From Ceratopteris richardii (lineage: Eukaryota; Streptophyta; Polypodiopsida; Polypodiales; Pteridaceae): 64,000 nucleotides of DNA. Positions 42,021 to 55,328 of this stretch are shown here, piece by piece (the first letter of the stretch is position 1; each line of letters opens with the position of its first letter). The stretch covers positions 217,426,145 to 217,490,144 of the forward strand of contig CM035407.1 in the NCBI GenBank assembly GCA_020310875.1. The letters are read 5' to 3'. The position numbers and the translations under genes are program-made. The notes under the pieces were generated by a model, which had not been told where the DNA came from, ran no database searches, and was given only the letters and a program-made list of their open reading frames with translations.

Positions 42021-43802
42021 CATAATGGGACATACATTCGCCATATGGTCACCTCCACAAGTGTAGCACCGCTTAACTGGGGCAAATCTTGGAATTTGTT
42101 TGCTAGAGACACTTAGTTTTTGAGCTACCTTCTCGGCAAGTTCCTCAATGGATGTGGATTGACCAGATGTGAGGCTACTAGAGCTATCCGAATCCTTATA
42201 GATTTTTGATAGTTCTAACTCCTCACCTAGATTATCCTCAATGTCTATGCACATGCGCACACACTCTTCTATAGTTCTGGGGTCCTTCAGATACACATAT
42301 GACCTGAGCTTGGTGCTCAACAATCCATCTAAGAACAAAGCCACTTGCTTGGCTAGTGTGGGTAGCTCAGGCATAGGGCACCTCTCTAGGTATTGCCTAA
42401 ACCGTCTTCCTGCTAGTCTGACCGTCTCTTGAGGTGTTTACTTGAAGCTATGAATTAGTGAGGAAGTGTTGTGCCTTATGCCACTCTTAGAAAACTCAAT
42501 GATAAATGACTCTAGGAGCTGGTCTATGTTTCTGAAATGCCTCTCGTTCAGTGGTTGAAACCACGTAAGGGCAGTGTTCCTAAGGGTTAGACCAAAAGCA
42601 TTATATTGTGTGAATAGGTCCTCTACCTGTTCAACTTTCAAGACTTGCCTAAATTCTGCCACATGGTCATAAGGGTCTCCAGTTCCATCGAAGTAATTCT
42701 TCATGGACTTCACCAGTTGAGTTGGCCTCAGGGTCCTAGTGTGTTCTCTCGGCCTTGGCAAAGGAAAATCATCAGCATTTCTTTGGTTCCTTGGGTCTCT
42801 AAATCTCTCGGTTTCTTCTCTATCCGTCCCTGTTCTCCTTCTTTCTCTTCCCTGGGGGTTGGCAAAGCTTACTTTAGGTCTATCTCTACTTCTATCTCCT
42901 TGAGCTCCATGAGCCTGGGAGGTGCCAGCTCCTTGGTGACTGAAGGACATATTGGACCGTGGTTGGGGAAAAACAAATTCACCCTTCCATGTGTAGGCAT
43001 GTCTGCCATGCTCGGTGACCACGAAGATCCTCTCTGATGTATTGTCTAGGTAGGTTACTTTACCTGGGCTATCAAGGTCTTTAAACTCATAGATTGTGAG
43101 AGCACTTACTTCCTGAGGCTGGGCAGGTTTATACCTCCAAAAAGCCTCATCCGTTTCTCGGTTTAAAAGCAAATCTATGCTTTTATTATCCTGTGGAATC
43201 CACTCTGGAGTCATGATTCTGGTCAAGACGGATTTACCACGGGGAGTTCTTGGCTCTCTCTCTAAATTCCCTTGCTCTATATCACCCATGTCGGTCCCTA
43301 CAATCACATTTCCAAACTCATCTGCTCAATCAGGAAGAGTGGTGACTACATATATAGTCCCCTCTTTATCTAGATATACTCCATTCTCAAACTTGACTAC
43401 AGGGTGTTCTAGTCCATGGGGTTGATCGGGGTTCTTAATCTGGACCACAGATCTTCTCAGGCCATCTTCGTAGATGCGAGCACCTAGACGATTAGTCCTG
43501 ATGTATTCCAATTGAGTCTTGTAAGGTCCTTCTAGCTTTTCTAGATAAGCCACCCCTGAACTGCCTACAGGTCTCTCCATGTTATAGGTCATCTCAGAAT
43601 CACTTGTTTCTGATCGGGGAGTGTATGGGTAATCACTCAACTGCTGGGCCCAAGACCTAGCAGTGTGATTGACACTAGCTTCAGGAGATCTGAGGCTTTG
43701 TCTATCTCGGCCTAAGTGTCTGCCTGACCTAAGGTTCATATGCCTGGTTTCTCTACCCCCTTGGTCCCAAGTACACTCTCGTTGCAGGTTAAATGGCACC
43801 AA
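42020..43802 (-). pseudogene. Element G gag fragment, copy 2
   Basis: Contains gag from its N-terminus (43802) through the capsid (43307-42438) to the first CCHC knuckle (CYTCGGDHMANVCP), where it is cut by the array junction. It retains the parent's TGA and TAA stops at the equivalent places. A few missense changes distinguish it from the parent (for example VKFENG preceded by HPV rather than HRV). Confidence 0.88.
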
Positions 43803-43808
43803 TCACTT

Positions 43809-45537
43809 TGTTCTTTTTAGTTGATTATTATGTTTATGATCTTGTCTGATATCACGTCGTCAGGAATACTTAAGTGAATTTTGCACTTGATAAGTGATCG
43901 ATTCAAGTTTACTTTTGTCCCTTAGGGTTTTCGCACCTAAGACCTACTTAATGCTTGCACTTGGTTGATTAGTTCTCTTAGACTTATTTCGTGCCTGACG
44001 TTGACCTAATTAATTACCACACCTAAGTCGTACTTAGCCTAGGCTAGGAATTGACAAAGGAGGGTTGAGAGAACTCCCAACCTCAATACTCTGGTTGCTC
44101 AGACTGCTACACCAGGCCAGGAAGCCTTCTCCCAAGCTTGGTACTCACCCTTGCTAGCTTGCCTTGGAATACCTTGAGTGCACGCAATGTTCTTGCAAAA
44201 TTTCACAAGTTAAGATAGCTCATTTACCACAATGAATTGAAAGACACACATCAACAATTATGGGCCCCCCTTGGAGTAACTCATTGTACCCCCAAAATCT
44301 TATAACCACCTAGTTCCACCTAATGGTCAACTTAAAAATACATGTTCTAAAACTCCGCATATGATTCTTACAAAAACCAGTCAAGGTCCACATAGGATTC
44401 TCAACAAGCTTTCCAACGAGAAAAAAATCTCATCAATCGAAGTTCGTATGGTGAAGTTACGACCAATCAGGCACTTAGGGGTCAAAACAGACTCTCTGGG
44501 TTCAGGAGATTTCTCCCTGGTTTCTAGGTCTTTTGCCCACTCCTAAGGCTCTAATGTTATCCTAATGTGTCCAAAATTAAGCCCAAATATGCCTCAATTC
44601 ACTCAACTAATTCACTCTAAAATTTCATGCGTTAAGCCTATGTATCACGATAGGTCGGGTCGAAGTGTCGCGATAGGTGGAGGTGTCGCGATAAGTCGGG
44701 GTGTCGCGATAGGTCGGGGTGTCGCGATAGGTGGAGGTGTTGCGATAAGTCGGGGTGTCGCGATAGGTCGGGGTGTCGCGATAGGTGGGGGTGTCGCGAT
44801 AGGTGGGGGTGTCGCGATACTTGGGAGTGTCACGATAGGTCGGGGTGTCGCGATACTTGGGAGTGTCGCGATACCTGAGGGTGTCGCGATAGGTGGGGTC
44901 GGTGTGTCGCGATAGGTGGGGGTGTCGCGATAGGTGGGGGTGTCGCGATACTTGGGAGTGTCGCAATAGGTCAAGGTGTCGCGATACTTGGGAGTGTCGC
45001 GATACCTGAGGGTGTCGCGATAGGTGGGGTCAGTGTGTCGCGATAGGTGGGGTCGGTGTGTCGCGATACTTCGGTGTGTCGCGATAAGTCGAAAGGCACA
45101 AATATGTGAGTGAGAAGCACACAAACATGCACACACATACACACACACGCACACACACGGCAAGAACAAAGAGAGTAAGACAATGGAATCACTTCTATTA
45201 TAACCAAGTTCTCATACAAGCTCAAAACTACAAGAAGCTACCCCAAAAATGAGCTCTCTAGCTCTATTTATAGTTTTTGACTAGCTTTGGCCCTGTCCAG
45301 ACCTAGTGTCCGGCCTAGTTAAAAATTAGGTTCCAGGGCTTATTTGAGGACTCAAACGAGATTTAAAAAATATGAAAATTGGCAGGCAACTACTTCTAAG
45401 GCTCCCCAAGCTCGAGGACTCCTCGGCTTGCACAAAATGGAGCTACAAAAAGATGAAACGGTATTTACAATGGTTGTTAGTGATGAGAATCACTTTTAAA
45501 ATGATGTAATGATTGGAAAAAATGATGGGTTGCCTCA
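43809..45537 (-). repeat. Element G LTR/leader, copy 2
   Basis: Full-length copy of 28232-29950, with the minisatellite at 44646-45091 and the TATA box near 45268. Differs from copy 1 by isolated substitutions (for example 44973). Confidence 0.85.
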
Positions 45538-45615
45538 GTGCTAGATCTGCATGTATGCTCGTACTTGCTTCATCTGCCAACACTCTCCATATGATGCCAA
45601 CAACCTACTATAGAG

Positions 45616-48600
45616 CAAATTTGTTGGGATGGTAGAGATGCCCATGCACATGCATTGATAGCTTTGTCTATCAAACATGCCATTATTCCTCACATTCATT
45701 TTTGCAGAATAGCTAAGGATGATTGGGATACACTTACCACATTGTACCAAGCTAGGAATGAGGCTCGTGTTGCTTACCTCCGAAAACAGTTCGAGAGTGA
45801 GCACATGAATGAAGGTGATTCTATGGATAGTTTTCTAACGAAGATCAAAGACTTGAAGGAACAATTGATTTCTGTTGATGAGGTTATAACAGATAGCTCA
45901 CTTGTGCAGACTGTTCTAAAGGGTCTTCCTGATTCATATCAAAGTTTTGCGTCTACTCTTCGGTTGATGATGAAAGGCAATCCAAATGCCTTATCATTTG
46001 AGGAGTTAGTCTATGTTCTGTTGCAAGAAGATCAGTCTAGGCAGAACAGGTCCATTATGCGTGTTGTAGATCAAGCTTTCTTGGCTAGTCAGAAGGGCAA
46101 AGGAAAATGGAGCTGTTCAACTCGTAAGCAGAAATCTGCTAATTCTACACAATCGAAGAGGGAAGAAAAAGATGAAAAGAAATCAGAAAAGCAGAAATTG
46201 TTTTGCGAGTACTATAAAGGAAATGATCATATCATAAAGAACTGTCCAAAACTGGATGCTAAAGAGGCAAAGAAGAAAGAGGCTGGAATGGTTGTTGCAG
46301 AAGCCTATACACAAAAAACAGAGTCTCCTAATCTTGTGTAGGAAGAAGAATGGGCATTTACTATTGTTTGTAGTTTTGACCCATCTTCTCATGAGCAGTG
46401 CATGTCTGCAGTAGACTTAGATGTTTGGTACTTTGACAGTGGGGTGACCAAACATATTACCTCGCAGCGCAGTTTCTTCTCTTCACTCGAGCTTGCCCCT
46501 ATAGGGAATACTATTACATGTGCCAACAACTCCTCTTATCCTGATATGGGATTTGGTAAGATCATTTTGACTACTGTTGATGGTAGTTCTTTCACTTTGT
46601 CAGATGCTTTGTTTGTGCCAGGGATCAAGAAAAATGTGTTATTAGTTTCTGCATTAGCCAAGATTGGCTTGGTTGTGAAATTTGTTGATGACAGATTATA
46701 ATTCATGATCTGTCAAATGGCGACGTGATTATTGCTTCTGGCATTTTATGTCGTGGGTTGTATAAGCTCATAGACTATGAAAGATCTGTAAATGATTTGG
46801 CATGTGCAGTAAAGGTTCTCATGCTATGTCAGATGCAAAGCTTTGGCATGCATGCTTTGGTCATCTGAATTTTGCTAGTTTGCTACACCTACAGAAATCT
46901 GAAATGGTGTCCTCTTTGCCCAAACTTGAGGCACCCAAAAAACATGTTTGTGAAGGGTGTATTTTGGGAAAAATGCAGTGTTCCTCCTTTCCAAAAGATG
47001 GTTTAATTTGGGCTACTCAGAAATTGCAGCTTGTACATAGTGATGTCTGTGGTCCTATGCAGACACCTTCTTTTGGAAACTATCTTTACTTCGTGACTTT
47101 CATCGATGATTTTTCCAGGCATGCATGGGAAGGCAAAGTTTGAAGTGTTTATGTGCTTCAAACAGTTTTTGGTTTTGCTTGAAAATATGTCAGCATGTAA
47201 AATGGGCACCCTCCACTCTGATCGAGGGGGGGAATATATGTCTTTTGATTTTAATGCATTTCTGGCTAAAGGTGGGATAAAGCACCAATGTACAGTGTCG
47301 ACACCTCAACAGAATGGAGTTGCTGAACGGAAGAACATGTCACTCATGGAGATGGCGAGGTGTATTGTCAAGAGTCAGGCTTTACCACATAGTTTCTCGC
47401 TTGAGGTTGTCATGTGTGCAACATATGTACTTAACAGGTGTCCCACTAAAGCACTACAGTCTATCACTCCATATGAGGCTTGGCATGATCGCAAGCCATC
47501 TGTTGCTCATCTATGTGTTTTTGGTTGTCTGGCATATGCATTAGTGCATCAACAACATCGCAGAAAAATGGATGATAAAGCAGTAAAACGTATTTTTGTT
47601 GGGTACAGCTCTGAAAGTAAAGGCTATCATCTATATCATCCACAGACTAAATGCAATCTGGTTAGCCATGATATTGTTTTTGTGGAAGATGCTATTCAGC
47701 CATTGCTTTCATGTACTAAGGAGACATTTGTTAGCTCCAAAGACATGTATGATACTTTGTTGCCTCTTTTTACAGGTGGACAGTCTAGTGCTAGTCCTAA
47801 TGAGGCAACTTCTCAGCCTTTGCAGGTTTCATGTCATCCCATTTCTGATGCAGATTTACATGATGCACTTGTTGATGGGAGAACTGATATTGAGGAGGCA
47901 AAAAGTATGCCAAAATGGCTGGTGTAGACTTTGCGTGATAGCAAATTAGATGTACTGCTGTCATATCGTACTCGTCCAGGCTCTCATAGTGTGTCCTTTG
48001 CATCAGATTGCTATGCTATGGCTGCATCTAATCTCTGTGATGAGAATGAGCCTATTTCATTTGATGAAGCACAAAATTCAAAAAATTGGACGACTATGCA
48101 ATCTGAATATGATGCTATAATGAAGAATGTTACTTGGTCCTTATGCCTCCTAGCAAGGAGGCCATTGGTACTAAGTGGGTATACAAGCTAAAGCGTAAGC
48201 CTGATGGTAGAGTTGACAGGTATAAGGCTAGGCTTGTTGCAAAGGGTTATGCACAAGAAAAAGGCATTGATTTTGATGAAACCTTTGCTCCTACTTGCTG
48301 TATGACTACTGTTCATAGCATCTGTGCACTTGCAGCTCATCATGGTTGGAATGTACATCAGTTGGACATTAAAACTGCATTTTTGAATAGTGACTTGCAT
48401 AAAGAAGTGTATGTTTTTCAGCCTCATGGCTTTGTGCAAAAAGGGCATGAAAACCAGGTGTGCAGGTTAAAGAAGGCATTATATGGTTTAAAGCAAGCAC
48501 CACGTGCTTCGTATGAAAAGATACATGCCTATCTGATTGCACATGGTTTTGAGAATAGTGCAATTGAAAGCACCTTATATGTTAAGCATGCTAATGATGT

Positions 48601-49559
48601 ACGTCTGATCATTGTGGTTTATGTTGATGACATGCTGCTCACTGGTCCTCATGAGAGGCATACTGTTGATTTTAAGGCTGATTTACATGTCTGATTTGGG
48701 GCATTTGCATCACTATTTGGGCATTCAATTTATGCACGTTGATGGTGGAATGGCTTTGTGTCAAATGAAATATATTGACACATTATTGCAGTGTTTTGGC
48801 CTTGAAGACTGTAAACCTATTGCCACTCCTACGGAAACAGGTTTACGACTGAGTCCTCATGATGCTAGAGATGCATTTGATGTTGTTCTCTATCAGCAGG
48901 CTGTTGGATGCTTGATTTACTTATGCATTACTCGGCCAGATATTTAGTTTGTTGTCTCACAGATGAGCAGGTTTATGCATTGCCCAAGAGTCAAGCATTG
49001 GCAGGCAGTTAGGTGCATCTTTTGCTACTTGAGTGGTGCCCAGGTACTTGGTTTGTTTTATCCCAAGGGGATCCTACCACCAGATTTGCATACTTTTTTT
49101 GACTCTGATTGGGTTGGTTGCTATGACACTCGTGTGTCCGCTAATGGTTTTTCCTTCATGCTTGGTAGCTCATGCATATCTTGGTTGAGCAAGAAGCAGC
49201 CTATTGTGGCCACTTCCAGTTGTGAGGCTGAGTATAGGGCAGCTTTCACAACGATTGTTGAGTGTGTGTGGCTCAGATGCCTTATGGCTGATTTGGGTGT
49301 TGGTCAGTCTTCTACCACCACCATCTTCAGTGATAGTCAGAGCGCATTGGCAGTTGCGAGGAACCTTGTGTTCCATGCTCGCACTAAGCACATTGAGGTG
49401 CATTATCATTATGTCAGGGAGAGGTTCTCTCCTGGGGAGATCAGCTTGGCATATGTGCCCACGTAGGAGAACATTGCAGACCTTTTCATGAAGGCTCCGC
49501 CTAGGGAGAAGTTTGAAGCTTTTCGCAAAGCTTTGGGCTTACTTCCTTTTGTGGAGTGA
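45616..49559 (+). pseudogene. Element C gag-pol, copy 2
   Basis: Carries the same stops and frame breaks as copy 1, including the TAG at 47925-47927. Only a few codons differ, such as Thr for Ile in ERHTVDF (48662) and Thr for Met in IATPTETG (48831). Confidence 0.9.
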
Positions 49560-49633
49560 TTTCCACATAGCTTGGCACTTCCTTATGCATGAGTGCCAGC
49601 TACTTGTTCACCACATCACTCCCAGGGGGGATT

Positions 49634-49863
49634 CGTTGATATATTTAGGTAGTGATGTGTGTGAACACTCTAGGACTGCCCGGACACTTTTTTCCCTCTT
49701 TAGGAGGTTTTTTCCCCCGGCTTGTATATATGTCTATTGCCCTAATGGGCTACTTATCTTTGTACATTCTAGTGGTAATACATTCAGTATTGTGTGTTGT
49801 GCTCGAAGCTTCTTCTTCTTCCTTGTGTTGTTCGCGTGCTTCTGTAGTCATCTAACTCCAACA
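49634..49863 (+). repeat. Element C 3' LTR, copy 2
   Basis: 230 bp, apparently identical to copy 1, with polypurine tract before it and CACAC behind it. Confidence 0.9.
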
Positions 49864-51742
49864 CACACCATTTTGATGCACAAAAACGCAAATACATCAT
49901 GTAATAGGTACACCCTCAAACATGCACTCTTTCATCCCGCAATGTACTGTATCATAATTGTTTCCACCCATTGTAATTTCCATGCATCTTATCAATACCT
50001 CATCATCTCTTCATTTTCTATCAATTCTTCAATAGAATTTTCCATTTTTATCATCATTTGCATCCCATCTAGCACTTGGATAGGTACCTTGCTCATTTTT
50101 TCATGATTTGATTCAAGTTCCTTTAGAAGGACATGCACAAACAACTATAATTACTCGCACCATAGAAGTTGGAACATCCTTTCAAGAAGGCCTTCCATCT
50201 TCACAATTTGATTTGGAACTTGAGCTACATAATGTATTTGCGCGTCATTCTTGACAAATGAAAGACGCCCAATGAGGTAGAGAATCATGCATTATGGCAC
50301 CAGAAGCACAATTTGACTTTATCACATCAACTAAGAAGGCAGCTTCTAATAGAAATTTGAATGACAACAATCATTATATTTTGGGTGTAGCATCGAGTTG
50401 GAGTGTCGAGTGATTATGACATCAGTCATCAGTCATTAGTAGGCGTTGCTTCATAAATTTGATTGTTGTCACACTCATTTCATTCGGAGAAACTGATACA
50501 AAAAGGTCTCTTTTTATTTTGTATTGAGAAAACACTTGTACACCTTGTCGTGCCTTGACCCATCCTTTTCCATTCATTGCTCTAAGTCTGTTTGAACTTA
50601 TTTCCTTTAAGGAATGAACTCAAACCAATATACTAATTCATAAAGTGGATTTGTGGAATATATAACCTTTAAATGATTTAACTAAGGACCATTTTTGTTT
50701 TGAAAAATCTTGGAGCTTGAGGAAACCAATTAAGCGTACACTACACCTTGGTGGTGAGTACAAGAGGCCTCATAATACACTTTTCAAGGACCTTAACAAA
50801 TTTTCGGACCACTCATCTTGAGCAAGGTCAAGAATACCTAGTGTAATTGAAAATAGCATCAAGACTAATAGACATACTCTCTAGTTGTGACTACAACTGA
50901 CCATGTGTTAGGACTAGAGATGTTATTTGGTTGGATTCATCTTTAATGCCCAAAGCTTCTTTCACCACTTAGAATTGTCTCTCCATTCTAGTAATCCATT
51001 CTTTTTCATGAGACCCTGAAATTGAGGACTTTGCACACGCACCAAACAAAAGAACAATCATAATAAGAACATAACCATCAAACATTAAAGTTTGCATATG
51101 AGAGATCTTTGAAAGGGGAAGAACAATCTCTTTGAGTGATTGTTGTTGAATGCTTGCTAATTGTTTTTATTGAGGAAACTTTGTGAGCACCAAAAGAGAA
51201 CATCTCAAATTGTGGCATCACTTAAAATATTGAGCTGTTTCTGTGTGATTATTATTTTTTGACTGGAAAGCATTGTGTGCATATGCACTTTCACCTGCCA
51301 AATTATTGAAAATCTTATGATTTTTGTCCTTTGCACATAAACTTGGAATAGGGTGAAATTATTTGTTCAACCAAAAATTTGAAGTAGCTACCAATAAAAA
51401 ATAGTCACTTTTGCTTACACACAAATGCTTGTTGAACTATGAGCCGAAACTTTGCTAGGATCACATCGTTGCTATTCGTAGTATGTTTGAACCAAATTAT
51501 GCCTTCAACCATTCAAACTGGAAAAGTTCCTAAAAAACTATTATAAAGATCCTTACAATCATGTTGGCTTGTTTCAAAAAGTCCTAAGGTAGTTGGATTG
51601 ATAGTCAAGTACCTCAAAATCAATAGTCCACTTTTCCCTACAATAGTGTTCCAATCATTATATGGATGAAACTAGTGAATGGGATGTTATCCTAATGAAA
51701 CTAGTGAATGGGATCTATCTATCTATCTATCAATCTATCTAT
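49864..51742. other. Right flank of element C, copy 2
   Basis: Same 1.88 kb as 40141-42019, ending in the TCTA microsatellite. No gene. Confidence 0.75.
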
Positions 51743-53525
51743 CCATAATGGGACATACATTCGCCATATGGTCACCTCCACAAGTGTAGCACCGCTTAAC
51801 TGGGGCAAATCTTGGAATTTGTTTGCTAGAGACACTTAGTTTCTGAGCTACCTTCTCGGCAAGTTCCTCAATGGATGTGGATTGACCAGATGTGAGGCTA
51901 CTAGAGCTATCCGAATCCTTATAGATTTTTGATAGTTCTAACTCCTCACCTAGATTATCCTCAATGTCTATGCACATGCGCACACACTCTTCTATAGTTC
52001 TGGGGTCCTTCAGATACACATATGACCTGAGCTTGGTGCTCAACAATCCATCTAAGAACAAAGCCACTTGCTTGGCTAGTGTGGGTAGCTCAGGCATAGG
52101 GCACCTCTCTAGGTATTGCCTAAACCGTCTTCCTGCTAGTCTGACCGTCTCTTGAGGTGTTTACTTGAAGCTATGAATTAGTGAGGAAGTGTTGTGCCTT
52201 ATGCCACTCTTAGAAAACTCAATGATAAATGACTCTAGGAGCTGGTCTATGTTTCTGAAATGCCTCTCGTTCAGTGGTTGAAACCACGTAAGGGCAGTGT
52301 TCCTAAGGGTTAGACCAAAAGCATTATATTGTGTGAATAGGTCCTCTACCTGTTCAACTTTCAAGACTTGCCTAAATTCTGCCACATGGTCATAAGGGTC
52401 TCCAGTTCCATCGAAGTAATTCTTCATGGACTTCACCAGTTGAGTTGGCCTCAGGGTCCTAGTGTGTTCTCTCGGCCTTGGCAAAGGAAAATCATCAGCA
52501 TTTCTTTGGTTCCTTGGGTCTCTAAATCTCTCGGTTTCTTCTCTATCCGTCCCTGTTCTCCTTCTTTCTCTTCCCTGGGGGTTGGCAAAGCTTACTTTAG
52601 GTCTATCTCTACTTCTATCTCCTTGAGCTCCATGAGCCTGGGAGGTGCCAGCTCCTTGGTGACTGAAGGACATATTGGACCGTGGTTGGGGAAAAACAAA
52701 TTCACCCTTCCATGTGTAGGCATGTCTGCCATGCTCGGTGACCACGAAGATCCTCTCTGATGTATTGTCTAGGTAGGTTACTTTACCTGGGCTATCAGGG
52801 TCTTTAAACTCATAGATTGTGAGAGCACTTACTTCCTGAGGCTGGGCAGGTTTATACCTCCAAAAAGCCTCATCCGTTTCTCGGTTTAAAAGCAAATCTA
52901 TGCTTTTATTATCCTGTGGAATCCACTCTGGAGTCATGATTCTGGTCAAGACGGATTTACCACGGGGAGTTCTTGGCTCTCTCTCTAAATTCCCTTGCTC
53001 TATATCACCCATGTCGGTCCCTACAATCACATTTCCAAACTCATCTGCTCAATCAGGAAGAGTGGTGACTACATATATAGTCCCCTCTTTATCTAGATAT
53101 ACTCCATTCTCAAACTTGACTACAGGGTGTTCTAGTCCATGGGGTTGATCGGGGTTCTTAATCTGGACCACAGATCTTCTCAGGCCATCTTCGTAGATGC
53201 GAGCACCTAGACGATTAGTCCTGATGTATTCCAATTGAGTCTTGTAAGGTCCTTCTAGCTTTTCTAGATAAGCCACCCCTGAACTGCCTACAGGTCTCTC
53301 CATGTTATAGGTCATCTCAGAATCACTTGTTTCTGATCGGGGAGTGTATGGGTAATCACTCAACTGCTGGGCCCAAGACCTAGCAGTGTGATTGACACTA
53401 GCTTCAGGAGATCTGAGGCTTTGTCTATCTCGGCCTAAGTGTCTGCCTGACCTAAGGTTCATATGCCTGGTTTCTCTACCCCCTTGGTCCCAAGTACACT
53501 CTCGTTGCAGGTTAAATGGCACCAA
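51743..53525 (-). pseudogene. Element G gag fragment, copy 3
   Basis: Same extent and stops as the copy 2 fragment. One visible difference is at 51843 (TTTCTG for TTTTTG). The capsid frame 53030-52161 is open. Confidence 0.88.
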
Positions 53526-53531
53526 TCACTT

Positions 53532-55250
53532 TGTTCTTTTTAGTTGATTATTATGTTTATGATCTTGTCTGATATCACGTCGTCAGGAATACTTAAGTGA
53601 ATTTTGCACTTGATAAGTGATCGATTCAAGTTTACTTTTGTCCCTTAGGGTTTTCGCACCTAAGACCTACTTAATGCTTGCACTTGGTTGATTAGTTCTC
53701 TTAGACTTATTTCGTGCCTGACGTTGACCTAATTAATTACCACACCTAAGTCGTACTTAGCCTAGGCTAGGAATTGACAAAGGAGGGTTGAGAGAACTCC
53801 CAACCTCAATACTCTGGTTGCTCAGACTGCTACACCAGGCCAGGAAGCCTTCTCCCAAGCTTGGTACTCACCCTTGCTAGCTTGCCTTGGAATACCTTGA
53901 GTGCACGCAATGTTCTTGCAAAATTTCACAAGTTAAGATAGCTCATTTACCACAATGAATTGAAAGACACACATCAACAATTATGGGCCCCCCTTGGAGT
54001 AACTCATTGTACCCCCAAAATCTTATAACCACCTAGTTCCACCTAATGGTCAACTTAAAAATACATGTTCTAAAACTCCGCATATGATTCTTACAAAAAC
54101 CAGTCAAGGTCCACATAGGATTCTCAACAAGCTTTCCAACGAGAAAAAAATCTCATCAATCGAAGTTCGTATGGTGAAGTTACGACCAATCAGGCACTTA
54201 GGGGTCAAAACAGACTCTCTGGGTTCAGGAGATTTCTCCCTGGTTTCTAGGTCTTTTGCCCACTCCTAAGGCTCTAATGTTATCCTAATGTGTCCAAAAT
54301 TAAGCCCAAATATGCCTCAATTCACTCAACTAATTCACTCTAAAATTTCATGCGTTAAGCCTATGTATCACGATAGGTCGGGTCGAAGTGTCGCGATAGG
54401 TGGAGGTGTCGCGATAAGTCGGGGTGTCGCGATAGGTCGGGGTGTCGCGATAGGTGGAGGTGTTGCGATAAGTCGGGGTGTCGCGATAGGTCGGGGTGTC
54501 GCGATAGGTGGGGGTGTCGCGATAGGTGGGGGTGTCGCGATACTTGGGAGTGTCACGATAGGTCGGGGTGTCGCGATACTTGGGAGTGTCGCGATACCTG
54601 AGGGTGTCGCGATAGGTGGGGTCGGTGTGTCGCGATAGGTGGGGGTGTCGCGATAGGTGGGGGTGTCGCGATACTTGGGAGTGTCGCAATAGGTCAGGGT
54701 GTCGCGATACTTGGGAGTGTCGCGATACCTGAGGGTGTCGCGATAGGTGGGGTCAGTGTGTCGCGATAGGTGGGGTCGGTGTGTCGCGATACTTCGGTGT
54801 GTCGCGATAAGTCGAAAGGCACAAATATGTGAGTGAGAAGCACACAAACATGCACACACATACACACACACGGCAAGAACAAAGAGAGTAAGACAATGGA
54901 ATCACTTCTATTATAACCAAGTTCTCATACAAGCTCAAAACTACAAGAAGCTACCCCAAAAATGAGCTCTCTAGCTCTATTTATAGTTTTTGGCTAGCTT
55001 TGGCCCTGTCCAGACGTAGTGTCCGGCCTAGTTAAAAATTAGGTTCCAGGGCTTATTTGAGGACTCAAACGAGATTTAAAAAATATGAAAATTGGTAGGC
55101 AACTACTTCTAAGGCTCCCCAAGCTCGAGGACTCCTCGGCTTGCACAAAATGGAGCTACAAAAAGATGAAACGGTATTTACAATGGTTGTTAGTGATGAG
55201 AATCACTTTTAAAATGATGTAATGATTGGAAAAAATGATGGGTTGCCTCA
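53532..55250 (-). repeat. Element G LTR/leader, copy 3
   Basis: Copy of 28232-29950 with the minisatellite at 54369-54814, the shortened CA tract, and the TATA box near 54980. It has substitutions close to the TATA box (TTTTTGGCTAG, CAGACGTAG). Confidence 0.85.
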
Positions 55251-55328
55251 GTGCTAGATCTGCATGTATGCTCGTACTTGCTTCATCTGCCAACACTCTC
55301 CATATGATGCCAACAACCTACTATAGAG

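Larger units (their letters stand above)
42020..51742. repeat. Array copy 2, full 9,723-bp unit
   Basis: Complete unit: G gag fragment (42020-43802), G LTR/leader (43809-45537), C gag-pol (45616-49559), C 3' LTR (49634-49863) and flank (49864-51742). It differs from copies 1 and 3 by scattered single substitutions only, for example 43075 (AAGGTC for AGGGTC). Confidence 0.93.

Noticed and set aside
42012-42374. A distinct 120-codon gene at each array junction
   Set aside because: It is the truncated G gag reading a few codons into the TCTA microsatellite; it has no independent origin.
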